Below the pieces are notes generated by a model. That model was not told where the DNA came from, made no database searches, and saw only the letters and a program-made list of their open reading frames with translations. Both the position numbers and the translations under genes were made by a program. DNA of 6,334 bases, taken from positions 1-6,334 of the forward strand of contig JAHYYP010000026.1 of NCBI GenBank assembly GCA_019424905.1, given 5' to 3'. Origin of the DNA: Collinsella sp. Lineage in GTDB: Bacteria > Actinomycetota > Coriobacteriia > Coriobacteriales > Coriobacteriaceae. Position 1 is the stretch's first letter, and every line of letters begins with the position of its first letter. This document shows, piece by piece, positions 1 to 5,723 of the stretch.

Positions 1-183
1 TGTTACAGAACGAGATTGTTTTAGCCGGCTTATCCATTTGTTTCGATCTGTAACAGTAAGGGCGGATTTCAGACGTTAGATGTTACAGATTGAGATAAAC
101 CCTAGGGAAAGGACCGGTTTGGCTTGATCTGTAACAGGTAGGGCCGTTTTGGCCGAGTAGGTGTTACAGATTGAGACGATTTT
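1..183. repeat. Tandem hairpin-forming intergenic repeat, about 80 bp unit
   Basis: The 9-mer TGTTACAGA occurs at 1-9, 81-89 and 162-170, and its reverse complement TCTGTAACA at 47-55 and 128-136. Same-strand copies are 80, 81 and 81 bp apart, so this is a tandem array of two full units and one half unit. Within each unit the two oppositely oriented copies face each other and can pair. In unit 2, 81-101 pairs with 116-136 over about 21 positions with one mismatch and a few G-T wobbles. In unit 1, about 1-16 pairs with 40-55 less perfectly. Extended motif by eye: TGTTACAGATYGAGA. The linkers 56-80 and 137-161 are only loosely alike (about half identical). The first base of the window begins a motif, so the array may continue leftward. 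No coding potential is seen. Function is unknown; a REP/BIME-like or MITE-like dispersed element is the best guess. Confidence 0.8.
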
Positions 184-213
184 GTCGAGGCGGGCCACGG
201 GCAACACGCGGGC

Positions 214-248
214 AAAAAAGCGGAGCCGCGTTGCTGCGACTCCGCTTT
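214..248 (-). terminator. Rho-independent terminator of glgP
   Basis: Read on the minus strand, a 9-bp perfect stem (217-225 with 240-248) continues after one mismatch for three more pairs (227-229 with 236-238) around a 6-base loop. It is followed by a run of six T (214-219 on the plus strand is AAAAAA). It lies 26 bases beyond the glgP stop codon, as expected for an intrinsic terminator of that transcript. Only three T follow the stem in the plus direction, so it would work weakly, if at all, the other way. Confidence 0.9.
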
Positions 249-274
249 CAAGAGGATGGGTAAAGGAAACGAAA

Positions 275-2542
275 TTAGCTCAGGTGCCAAATCTCGTCGT
301 TGTACTGGGAGATCGTGCGGTCAGACGAGAAGGTGCCGGCGTTGGCGATGTTGATCAGCGCCTTGCGCATCCAAGCGTCCTGGTCCTCGTAGTCTACCAG
401 CACGCGCTCCTTGGTCTGGATGTACTCCTCAATGTCGAGCAGGGCCATAAACCAGTCCTTGCCCTTGATGTCGTCGTGCAGGCGCTGCAGGCGCTCGGCG
501 TTGCCGGTCGCCATAAAGGCGGGGTTGGTGATGAAGTCCACCAGCAGCTTGATGCCGGGCTTGCGATAGAGCGCGCCGGCGTCATAGCTGCCGTCGGCGT
601 AGAGCTGCTCGACCTGCTTGGAAGAGGCACCAAAGGTGTAGATGTTCTCGTCGCCCACGAGCTCGGCAATCTCCACGTTGGCACCGTCAAGCGTGCACAG
701 GGTCAAAGCGCCGTTGAGCATGAACTTCATGTTGGAGGTGCCGCTCGCCTCCTTGGAGGCCAAGCTGATCTGCTCGGAGATATCGGCGGCGGGGATCACA
801 CGCTCAGCAGCGGTGACGTTGTAGTTCTCGATCATGACAACCTGCAGGTAGGGGGCCACGTCGGGGTCGTTGGCGATCCACTGCGACAGTGTCAGGATCA
901 AATGGATGATGTCCTGGGCGATGGTGTAGGCAGGTGCCGCCTTGCCGCCGAAGATGATGGTGATGGGGTGCTCGGGTTTATTGCCGTTCTTGATATCGAG
1001 ATACTTCCAGATGATGTAGAGCGCGAGCATCTGCTGGCGCTTGTACTCGTGGATACGCTTGACCTGAACATCGATGATGGCGTTGGAAGGAATGGTCACA
1101 CCCTGCTCGAGCGCCATGAACTGGCGCATGATGGTCTTGGCCTCGGCCTTGGTGGCGGCCAGGCGATCAAGAACATCCTTGTCGTTAGCGAATTCGGCGA
1201 GCTTGCTCAGGTCGCCGGTGCTGCGCCAATCGGTGCCGATCACATCGTCGAGCAGGTTGGCGAGCGCGGGGTTGGCGCCATGGATCCAACGACGGAAGGT
1301 GATGCCGTTGGTCTTGTTGGAGAACTTCTCGGGATAGATCTCGTAGAACGGGTGAAGCTCGGTGTCCTCCAGAATCTTGGTGTGGAGTGCGGCGACGCCA
1401 TTGATGGAGAAGCCAAAGTGAATGTCCACGTGGGCCATGTGGACGGTGTCGTGCTCGTCGATGATGGCGACGCGCGGGTCGTCGTGCTCGGCCTTGGCAA
1501 CCTCGTCGAGCTTGACGATGATGTCGGCGATGGCGGGCGAGACCTTCTGCAGGCTGGCGAGCGGCCACTTCTCGAGCGCCTCGGCAAGGATCGTGTGGTT
1601 GGTGTAGGCGACCATGGAGCGCACGATGGTAACGGCCTCGTCAAACTCGATGTCGTGCTCGGTGGTGAGCAGGCGGATGAGCTCGGGAATGACCATGGTG
1701 GGGTGCGTGTCGTTGATCTGGACCACGGCGTAGTCGGCCAGATCGTGCAGGTTGCTGCCGCGCTCGACGGCCTCATCGATCAGGAGCTGGGCGGCGTTGC
1801 TCACCATGAAGTACTCCTGGTAGATGCGAAGCAGGCGGCCCTGCTCATCGGAATCATCCGGATAGAGGAACAAGGTGAGGTTCTTGGCGATCTCGGTCTT
1901 GTCGAAGTCGATGGAGCTGCCGGGGACCAGGCCGTCGTCGACGCTCGCCAGGTCGAACAGGCGCAGGCGGTTTTTGGTGGGCTGGTCGTAACCGGGCACA
2001 TCGATGTTGACGAGCTTGGAGGTAACGGCAAAATCGCCGAACTCGACGGTGTAGGAGCGGTCATCGTCGACTAGGATGTCCTGCTCACCGAGCCACTCGT
2101 CGGGGACGGCCTTCTGCTGGTTGTCGACAAAGCGCTGACGGAACAGACCGTAGTGATAGTTGAGGCCCACGCCATCGCCGGTCAAGCCCAGCGTGGCGAT
2201 GGAATCCAGGAAGCACGCGGCCAGGCGGCCCAGGCCGCCGTTGCCGAGCGACGGCTCGACCTCGAATTCCTCGATCTTGTTGAGGTCGTGGCCTGCGGCG
2301 GTGAGCTGGTCCTTAACCTCGTCGTAGATGCCGAGGTCGATCATGTTGTTGATGAGCAGCTTGCCGATCAAAAATTCGGCGGAAATGTAATAGAGTTTTT
2401 TCTTGCCGTTGTTGAGCGGGCAGGTGGCGGAGCGCTCCTGCACGAGTTTGACCAGCAGCTTGTAAATGCGACGGTCGTCGAGCTGCTCGAGCGAGGTGCC
2501 AAAAGACTGCTCGGCGAGTTCCATGAGGTTAATTTGGGGCAT
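275..2542 (-). CDS. glgP: Glycogen/maltodextrin phosphorylase (GT35, PLP-dependent)
   Basis: Cytoplasmic alpha-1,4-glucan phosphorylase, 755 aa, releasing glucose-1-phosphate from glycogen or maltodextrin ends with inorganic phosphate. Visible family landmarks: YYISAEFLIG (51-60), the glycine-rich EPSLGNGGLGRLAACF (96-111), NDTHP (277-281), TNGITFRRW (411-419), RIHEYKRQ (496-503), FGGKAAP (531-537), and the pyridoxal-phosphate signature EASGTSNMKFMLN (598-610) with Lys606 as the expected Schiff-base lysine. The C-terminus NIANAGTFSSDRTI...IWHLS matches bacterial GlgP/MalP. It is about 40-60 residues shorter than E. coli GlgP or MalP, with part of the loss at the N-terminus and part in the loop after about residue 150, so it looks like a compact, probably non-allosteric form. 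The start at 2542 is preferred over an in-frame ATG at 2569 because AGGAG (2548-2552) sits 5 bases upstream; the earlier ATG has no Shine-Dalgarno. It follows malQ by 127 bp in the same direction. Glycogen versus maltodextrin preference cannot be read from sequence. Confidence 0.96.
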   Translation of the reverse strand: MPQINLMELAEQSFGTSLEQLDDRRIYKLLVKLVQERSATCPLNNGKKKLYYISAEFLIGKLLINNMIDLGIYDEVKDQLTAAGHDLNKIEEFEVEPSLGNGGLGRLAACFLDSIATLGLTGDGVGLNYHYGLFRQRFVDNQQKAVPDEWLGEQDILVDDDRSYTVEFGDFAVTSKLVNIDVPGYDQPTKNRLRLFDLASVDDGLVPGSSIDFDKTEIAKNLTLFLYPDDSDEQGRLLRIYQEYFMVSNAAQLLIDEAVERGSNLHDLADYAVVQINDTHPTMVIPELIRLLTTEHDIEFDEAVTIVRSMVAYTNHTILAEALEKWPLASLQKVSPAIADIIVKLDEVAKAEHDDPRVAIIDEHDTVHMAHVDIHFGFSINGVAALHTKILEDTELHPFYEIYPEKFSNKTNGITFRRWIHGANPALANLLDDVIGTDWRSTGDLSKLAEFANDKDVLDRLAATKAEAKTIMRQFMALEQGVTIPSNAIIDVQVKRIHEYKRQQMLALYIIWKYLDIKNGNKPEHPITIIFGGKAAPAYTIAQDIIHLILTLSQWIANDPDVAPYLQVVMIENYNVTAAERVIPAADISEQISLASKEASGTSNMKFMLNGALTLCTLDGANVEIAELVGDENIYTFGASSKQVEQLYADGSYDAGALYRKPGIKLLVDFITNPAFMATGNAERLQRLHDDIKGKDWFMALLDIEEYIQTKERVLVDYEDQDAWMRKALINIANAGTFSSDRTISQYNDEIWHLS

Positions 2543-2547
2543 GTTTT

Positions 2548-2552
2548 CTCCT
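2548..2552 (-). promoter_or_regulatory. Ribosome binding site that decides the glgP start
   Basis: AGGAG on the minus strand, 5 bases from the ATG at 2542. It selects this ATG over the in-frame ATG nine codons upstream (2569), which lacks a purine-rich element at the right distance. Confidence 0.85.
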
Positions 2553-2588
2553 GTGATGGGTTGTTTCATGTCTGCAATTCATAAGAAT

Positions 2589-2622
2589 CCCGCGCGAGGG
2601 GATTGGGGTGGCCTCGCGCGGG
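2589..2622 (-). other. Strong stem-loop in the malQ-glgP gap
   Basis: An 11-bp perfect, GC-rich inverted repeat (2589-2599 CCCGCGCGAGG with 2612-2622 CCTCGCGCGGG) encloses a 12-base loop. It lies 47 bases after the malQ stop and ends 46 bases before the glgP start. On the minus strand it is followed by ATTCTTATG, not a T-run, so it is a poor intrinsic terminator. It may protect the malQ mRNA 3' end, set the malQ:glgP expression ratio, or act as a partial attenuator. No promoter for glgP is convincing in this gap, which supports co-transcription. The hairpin is seen directly; its role is inferred. Confidence 0.7.
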
Positions 2623-2669
2623 TAAGCAAGCGCGTCCGCACGGTGGGGAGGGGTCGGGCGCGGTAGCTC

Positions 2670-4175
2670 CTATTGAGGAAGCTCGATTTCGGCTTCCGAC
2701 GGGATGCGGAAGTAGGTCTCGGTCCAGTCGGTGAGTTTGTGCTCGAGCTCGCGGGTGATGGCGCCGTCGAGCATGCGCCAGGTCCAGTTGCCGCCCAGCG
2801 TGGCAGGGGTGTTGATGCGCGCCTCGTTGCCCAAGTTGAGCAGGTCCTGCATGGTGTAGATGCACGTGTCGCTCACGCTGGCTGCGATGGTTCGGTTGAG
2901 CGCGTCGGCGATGGGTTCGCCGGCCTGCTGATGGGTGTACAGGGCTGTCTGCTCGCGCTGACGCGGGGTAGCCGTTCCTTCAAACCAGCCGCGTGCCGTC
3001 TCGTTGTCGTGAGTGCCCACGTAGGCGACGGTGTTGGCAATGTAGTTGTGCGGCAGGTAGTACGAGTTGGTGCCCTCAAAGGCAAACTGCAGGATCTTCA
3101 TGCCGGGGAAGCCCGAGTTGTCGCGCATGTCGATGACGCCGGGGGTGAGGAAGCCCAGGTCCTCGGCGATGATGGGCAGCGTGCCGAGCTTTTCCTCGAG
3201 TGTCTTGAAGAGCTTGAGGCCGGGACCCTGCGTCCACGAACCGTAGGACGAATCAGGCGAGGAGAACGGCACCTCCCAATAGGCCTCGAAGCCGCGGAAG
3301 TGATCCAGGCGGATGACGTCGTACATGTCGAGGGCGGCGCGAATGCGGCCCTCCCACCAGGAGAAGCCGTCGGCCTCCATGGCGTCCCAGTCGTAGATGG
3401 GGTTGCCCCAGTACTGGCCGGTAGCCGAGAACTGGTCGGGCGGCGTGCCGGCGACGCTCACGGGATTGCCGGCGGCGTCGATCTTAAAGAGCTCAGGTGT
3501 CGCCCACATCTCGACGGAGTCACGCGAGACATAGATGGGCAGGTCGCCGATGATGAGAATGTCGCGCTCGTTGGCATAGGCCTTGAGGCGGCTCCACTGG
3601 CGATCGAAGAAGTACTGCGTCATCTGGTGGTAGAGCATACGCGCCGGATGGTCGGCGCAGACCTTGGCGGAAGCCTCGCCGCGGGTGCGGAGCTCCGCGG
3701 GCCACTCCCAAAACGCCTTGAGACCGCACTCCTCTTTGACGGTCATGAACTCACAGTAGGGGATGAGCCAGTCCTCGTTGGCCTGGATAAAGTCATCGAA
3801 ATCGGCCGGCTTGTCGGCAGCAAAGCGCTCGGCGGCGCGGTCGAGAATCTGACGGCGGCCACCAAAGATGGCACCGTAGTCGACATTGCTGGGGTCGGAT
3901 CCCAGATACACGCCATCGATATCGCGCTGCTCCAGATACCCTGCCTCGATAAGCTCGGCAAAGTCGATAAAGTTGGGGTTGCCTGCGCGGGCCGAGAACG
4001 ACTGATAGGGCGAATCGCCATAGCTGGTCGTCGTAAGGGGCAGAATCTGCCAGTAATGTTGTTTGCACGAGGCGAGAAAATCGACGAAGTCGTAGGCATT
4101 CCAGCCAAAGCCGCCGATTCCGTATGGTCCGGGCAGAGATGAGACGGGCATGAGGACGCCGCTTGCACGCTCCAT
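2670..4175 (-). CDS. malQ: 4-alpha-glucanotransferase (amylomaltase, GH77)
   Basis: Cytoplasmic disproportionating enzyme, 501 aa, which transfers alpha-1,4-glucan segments between maltodextrins and frees glucose, making longer chains for GlgP. The length matches the compact, Thermus-type amylomaltases of about 500 aa, not the larger (about 700 aa) enterobacterial MalQ with its N-terminal extension. Landmarks: N-terminal ASGVLMPVSSLPGPYGIGGFG (4-24), SYGDSPYQSFSARAGNP (51-67), GDLPIYVSRDS (210-220), GTPPDQFSATGQYWGNP (243-259). The GH77 catalytic set is complete: Asp291 nucleophile in VIRLDHFRGF, Glu338 acid/base in IIAEDLG, Asp390 in GTHDN. The ATG at 4175 is preferred because the protein then begins exactly where compact GH77 enzymes do. 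A TTG at 4190 would add five residues. The best purine-rich stretch, AGAAGG (4191-4196), is 15 bases from the ATG and directly abuts the TTG, so the start is not certain. Probably the first gene of a malQ-glgP operon. Confidence 0.96.
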   Translation of the reverse strand: MERASGVLMPVSSLPGPYGIGGFGWNAYDFVDFLASCKQHYWQILPLTTTSYGDSPYQSFSARAGNPNFIDFAELIEAGYLEQRDIDGVYLGSDPSNVDYGAIFGGRRQILDRAAERFAADKPADFDDFIQANEDWLIPYCEFMTVKEECGLKAFWEWPAELRTRGEASAKVCADHPARMLYHQMTQYFFDRQWSRLKAYANERDILIIGDLPIYVSRDSVEMWATPELFKIDAAGNPVSVAGTPPDQFSATGQYWGNPIYDWDAMEADGFSWWEGRIRAALDMYDVIRLDHFRGFEAYWEVPFSSPDSSYGSWTQGPGLKLFKTLEEKLGTLPIIAEDLGFLTPGVIDMRDNSGFPGMKILQFAFEGTNSYYLPHNYIANTVAYVGTHDNETARGWFEGTATPRQREQTALYTHQQAGEPIADALNRTIAASVSDTCIYTMQDLLNLGNEARINTPATLGGNWTWRMLDGAITRELEHKLTDWTETYFRIPSEAEIELPQ

Positions 4176-4260
4176 GAATGCGCTTACCAACCTTCTTGTT
4201 GTGGGGTCGGCCTGCCGATGGGTGTGCAGTCCGCCTCCGATGTTCTGATTCGATACGCCT

Positions 4261-4290
4261 ATTGTAAAACATGTTGTTTAAACATGTACA
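4261..4290 (-). promoter_or_regulatory. Putative malQ promoter with an embedded dyad operator
   Basis: On the minus strand, TGTACA (4285-4290, 4 of 6 to the -35 consensus) is 18 bases from TACAAT (4261-4266, 5 of 6 to the -10 consensus). The start of transcription would be near 4254, giving a leader of about 80 bases before the malQ ATG. The spacer holds a perfect inverted repeat, ACATGTT-N5-AACATGT (4269-4287). It overlaps the last three bases of the -35 and stops just short of the -10. A second, overlapping 10-bp palindrome TGTTTAAACA sits at 4275-4284. This placement is typical of a repressor site. The sequence is not the CG-centred operator of maltose-type LacI regulators, so the binding protein is unknown. 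Confidence 0.55.
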
Positions 4291-4339
4291 GGCAAGATAA
4301 AAAAGTTGGTCGATTTTCGGCGAATGGTTACATGCCATG

Positions 4340-4373
4340 AAAAAGCCCCGACCTCACAACGTGAGATCGGGGC
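4340..4373 (-). terminator. Rho-independent terminator of galE
   Basis: On the minus strand the arms 4361-4373 and 4345-4357 form a 13-bp stem (GCCCCGA...TCGGGGC and CTCAC...GTGAG, with one T-G wobble) around a 3-base loop. The stem is followed by TTTTT (4340-4344). It lies 22 bases past the galE stop and upstream of the malQ promoter, so galE and malQ are separate transcription units. Confidence 0.93.
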
Positions 4374-4395
4374 AAGAGCGGTATGTAGGTTTTTG

Positions 4396-5457
4396 CTACT
4401 CGGCGTCGGCGAAGCCGTTGGGGTTGTGGCTCTGCCAGTTCCAGCTATCGCGGCACATGTCCGCGATGTCGTACTGGGCCTTCCAGCCCATCATGCGCTC
4501 GGCCTTGGAGGCATCGCACCAGTTGGCAGCGATGTCGCCGGCGCGGCGCTCGCGGATCACGTAGGGCAGCTCCTTGCCACAAGCCTTGGAGAAGGCGGCG
4601 ACGACCTCGAGTACCGAGGTGCCGGTGCCGGTGCCCAGGTTAAAGATCTCGACGCCGGTTTTGCCGTTCATCCAGTTAAGGGCGGCAACGTGACCAGAGG
4701 CCAGATCGCACACGTGGATGTAGTCGCGCACGCCGGTGCCGTCGGGGGTGGGGTAGTCGTTGCCATAGACCTGAACGGCCTCGAGCTTGCCCACGGCGAC
4801 CTGGGCGACATAGGGCACCAGGTTGTTGGGGATGCCCTTGGGGTCCTCGCCGATCAGGCCCGACGGATGAGCGCCGATGGGGTTGAAGTAACGGAGCAGC
4901 ACGACGTCCCACTCGGGGTCGGCGGTGTGGACGTCCATAAGGATCTGCTCGATCATCCACTTGGTCCAACCATAGGGGTTGGTCGCGGGCTTCTTGGGGT
5001 CTTCCTCGGTGACGGGCGGGTTGTCCGGGTCGCCGTAGACGGTCGAGGAGCTCGAGAAGATGATGGACTTGCAGCCATGGTTGCGCATGACGTCGATGAG
5101 CACCAAGGTGTTCTCGATGTTGTTGTGGTAGTACTCGACGGGCTTGCTCACCGACTCGCCGACGGCCTTAAAGCCGGCAAAGTGGATGACGCGGTCGATC
5201 TGATGGGTATCGAAGATCTTGTTCATCGCATCGCGGTCGAGCACGTTGGCCTCGTAGAAGGTGAGGTTCTTGGCGGCCTCGTCGCCCACGATGGTCTTGA
5301 CGCGGTCGACGGCGACGGCGCTGGAGTTGGAGAGATCATCGACGATGACGACCTGGTAGCCACCCTCGAGCAGCTGAACGACGGTGTGCGAGCCGATAAA
5401 GCCGGCGCCACCGGTAACGAGGACGCAGGTGTCTTTGGGGTCGAGTGCTTTGGACAT
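4396..5457 (-). CDS. galE: UDP-glucose 4-epimerase
   Basis: Cytoplasmic NAD-dependent short-chain dehydrogenase/reductase-family epimerase, 353 aa, interconverting UDP-glucose and UDP-galactose (Leloir pathway; supplies UDP-Gal for glycans). Landmarks: Rossmann TGGAGFIG (15-22), VDDLSNSS (39-46), HFAGFKAVGESV (92-103), FSSSSTVYG (134-142) with the catalytic Ser probably Ser137, and NPYGWTKWMIE (160-170) giving the YxxxK pair Tyr162/Lys166. Further on are RYFNPIGAHPSG (189-200), GVRDYIHVCDLA (242-253) and the C-terminal DASKAERMMGW. It is slightly longer than E. coli GalE (338 aa), mostly from a short N-terminal extension. At the position of E. coli Tyr299, which gates UDP-N-acetylhexosamine use, this protein appears to have Asn312. 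The start at 5457 is chosen because AGGAG (5463-5467) lies 5 bases upstream; an in-frame ATG at 5529 lies upstream of the probable promoter. No other Leloir gene is in the window. Confidence 0.96.
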   Translation of the reverse strand: MSKALDPKDTCVLVTGGAGFIGSHTVVQLLEGGYQVVIVDDLSNSSAVAVDRVKTIVGDEAAKNLTFYEANVLDRDAMNKIFDTHQIDRVIHFAGFKAVGESVSKPVEYYHNNIENTLVLIDVMRNHGCKSIIFSSSSTVYGDPDNPPVTEEDPKKPATNPYGWTKWMIEQILMDVHTADPEWDVVLLRYFNPIGAHPSGLIGEDPKGIPNNLVPYVAQVAVGKLEAVQVYGNDYPTPDGTGVRDYIHVCDLASGHVAALNWMNGKTGVEIFNLGTGTGTSVLEVVAAFSKACGKELPYVIRERRAGDIAANWCDASKAERMMGWKAQYDIADMCRDSWNWQSHNPNGFADAE

Positions 5458-5462
5458 GTAGT

Positions 5463-5500
5463 CTCCTATCGAATCAGGAACACTTCTAGAGGGGAGTATA
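5463..5500 (-). promoter_or_regulatory. galE ribosome binding site and probable -10 element
   Basis: On the minus strand TATACT (5495-5500) is a good -10 hexamer and would give a leader of about 30 bases. AGGAG (5463-5467) is the Shine-Dalgarno, 5 bases from the ATG. No convincing -35 lies 16-18 bases upstream (the region reads CATTTGGG), so the promoter may be weak or activator-dependent. The in-frame ATG at 5529 is upstream of this promoter, which argues against the longer ORF. Confidence 0.6.
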
Positions 5501-5578
5501 GCGCAGGCGGGGACGCCCAAATGGTGCACTGTAGGAAAAGCAGAGGATTATGTTAACGTACTCATATAAGAGCTTGCT

Positions 5579-5605
5579 CAATTGTTACCTCAAATTTGAC
5601 AATTG
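5579..5605. promoter_or_regulatory. CAATTGT dyad, possible regulator site
   Basis: A perfect 7-bp inverted repeat, CAATTGT (5579-5585) and ACAATTG (5599-5605), separated by 13 AT-rich bases. A consensus TTGACA (5596-5601) on the plus strand overlaps the right arm, but no matching -10 is found 16-18 bases downstream. It lies midway between the divergent promoters and could bind a regulator acting on either side. Function is inferred from position only. Confidence 0.4.
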
Positions 5606-5651
5606 CTTACGAGCCGCCGACCTTGTAGTTTCCTGCCGTTCGTGGAAATCG

Positions 5652-5679
5652 TTGGGACGCGCCATATGTACGCTAATAT
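5652..5679 (+). promoter_or_regulatory. Putative promoter of the secreted coiled-coil gene
   Basis: TTGGGA (5652-5657, 4 of 6 to the -35 consensus) is 16 bases from TAATAT (5674-5679, 4 of 6 to the -10 consensus). Transcription would start near 5686, leaving a leader of about 38 bases. Copies of ATATGT/ACATAT cluster on and after the -10. Confidence 0.45.
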
Positions 5680-5714
5680 GTATGAGTTGAGCGACATATA
5701 AATAAGCATGTAAC

Positions 5715-5718
5715 GGAG
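5715..5718 (+). promoter_or_regulatory. Ribosome binding site of the coiled-coil gene
   Basis: GGAG lies 5 bases before the ATG at 5724. This is the same spacing as the Shine-Dalgarno elements of glgP and galE, and it fixes the start of a reading frame that is open to the window edge. Confidence 0.8.
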
Positions 5719-5723
5719 TACAT

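Larger units (their letters stand above)
5458..5723. other. Divergent intergenic region between galE and the cell-wall gene
   Basis: 266 bp without a supportable gene. It holds the galE promoter at its left, an AT-rich middle (about 5545-5610) with a CAATTGT dyad, and the plus-strand promoter and ribosome binding site at its right. ORFs crossing it on either strand are extensions or shadows of the flanking genes. Confidence 0.75.

Noticed and set aside
1..183. CRISPR array
   Set aside because: The repeated motif alternates orientation, the conserved core is only about 9-15 bp, and spacing is uneven (34 and 46-47 bp); CRISPR repeats are longer and all in one orientation.
161..2074. 637-codon plus-strand ORF opposite glgP
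   Set aside because: It is codon-aligned antisense of a certain phosphorylase gene, has Val/Gly/Asp/Leu-rich low-complexity composition, no family motif and no convincing ribosome binding site, and begins inside the repeat array.
2543..2569. Longer glgP start at 2569 (nine extra residues)
   Set aside because: No Shine-Dalgarno precedes it, whereas AGGAG lies 5 bases before the ATG at 2542.
2589..2622. Intrinsic terminator between malQ and glgP
   Set aside because: The stem is strong but no T-run follows on the minus strand, so complete termination is unlikely.
2673..4142. 489-codon plus-strand ORF opposite malQ
   Set aside because: Same in-register antisense artefact; the sense strand has the complete GH77 catalytic set.
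5458..5529. Longer galE start at 5529
   Set aside because: The extra 24 codons span the likely -10 element and the AGGAG of the 5457 start, and GalE proteins begin close to the Rossmann motif.
4306..5556. 416-codon plus-strand ORF opposite galE
   Set aside because: Antisense shadow that also runs through the galE terminator and promoter; the sense strand carries all GalE motifs.
5596..5628. TTGACA promoter on the plus strand
   Set aside because: The only T-rich hexamers downstream are at wrong spacing (for example TTGTAG with a 21-base spacer), so it is kept only as part of the dyad.
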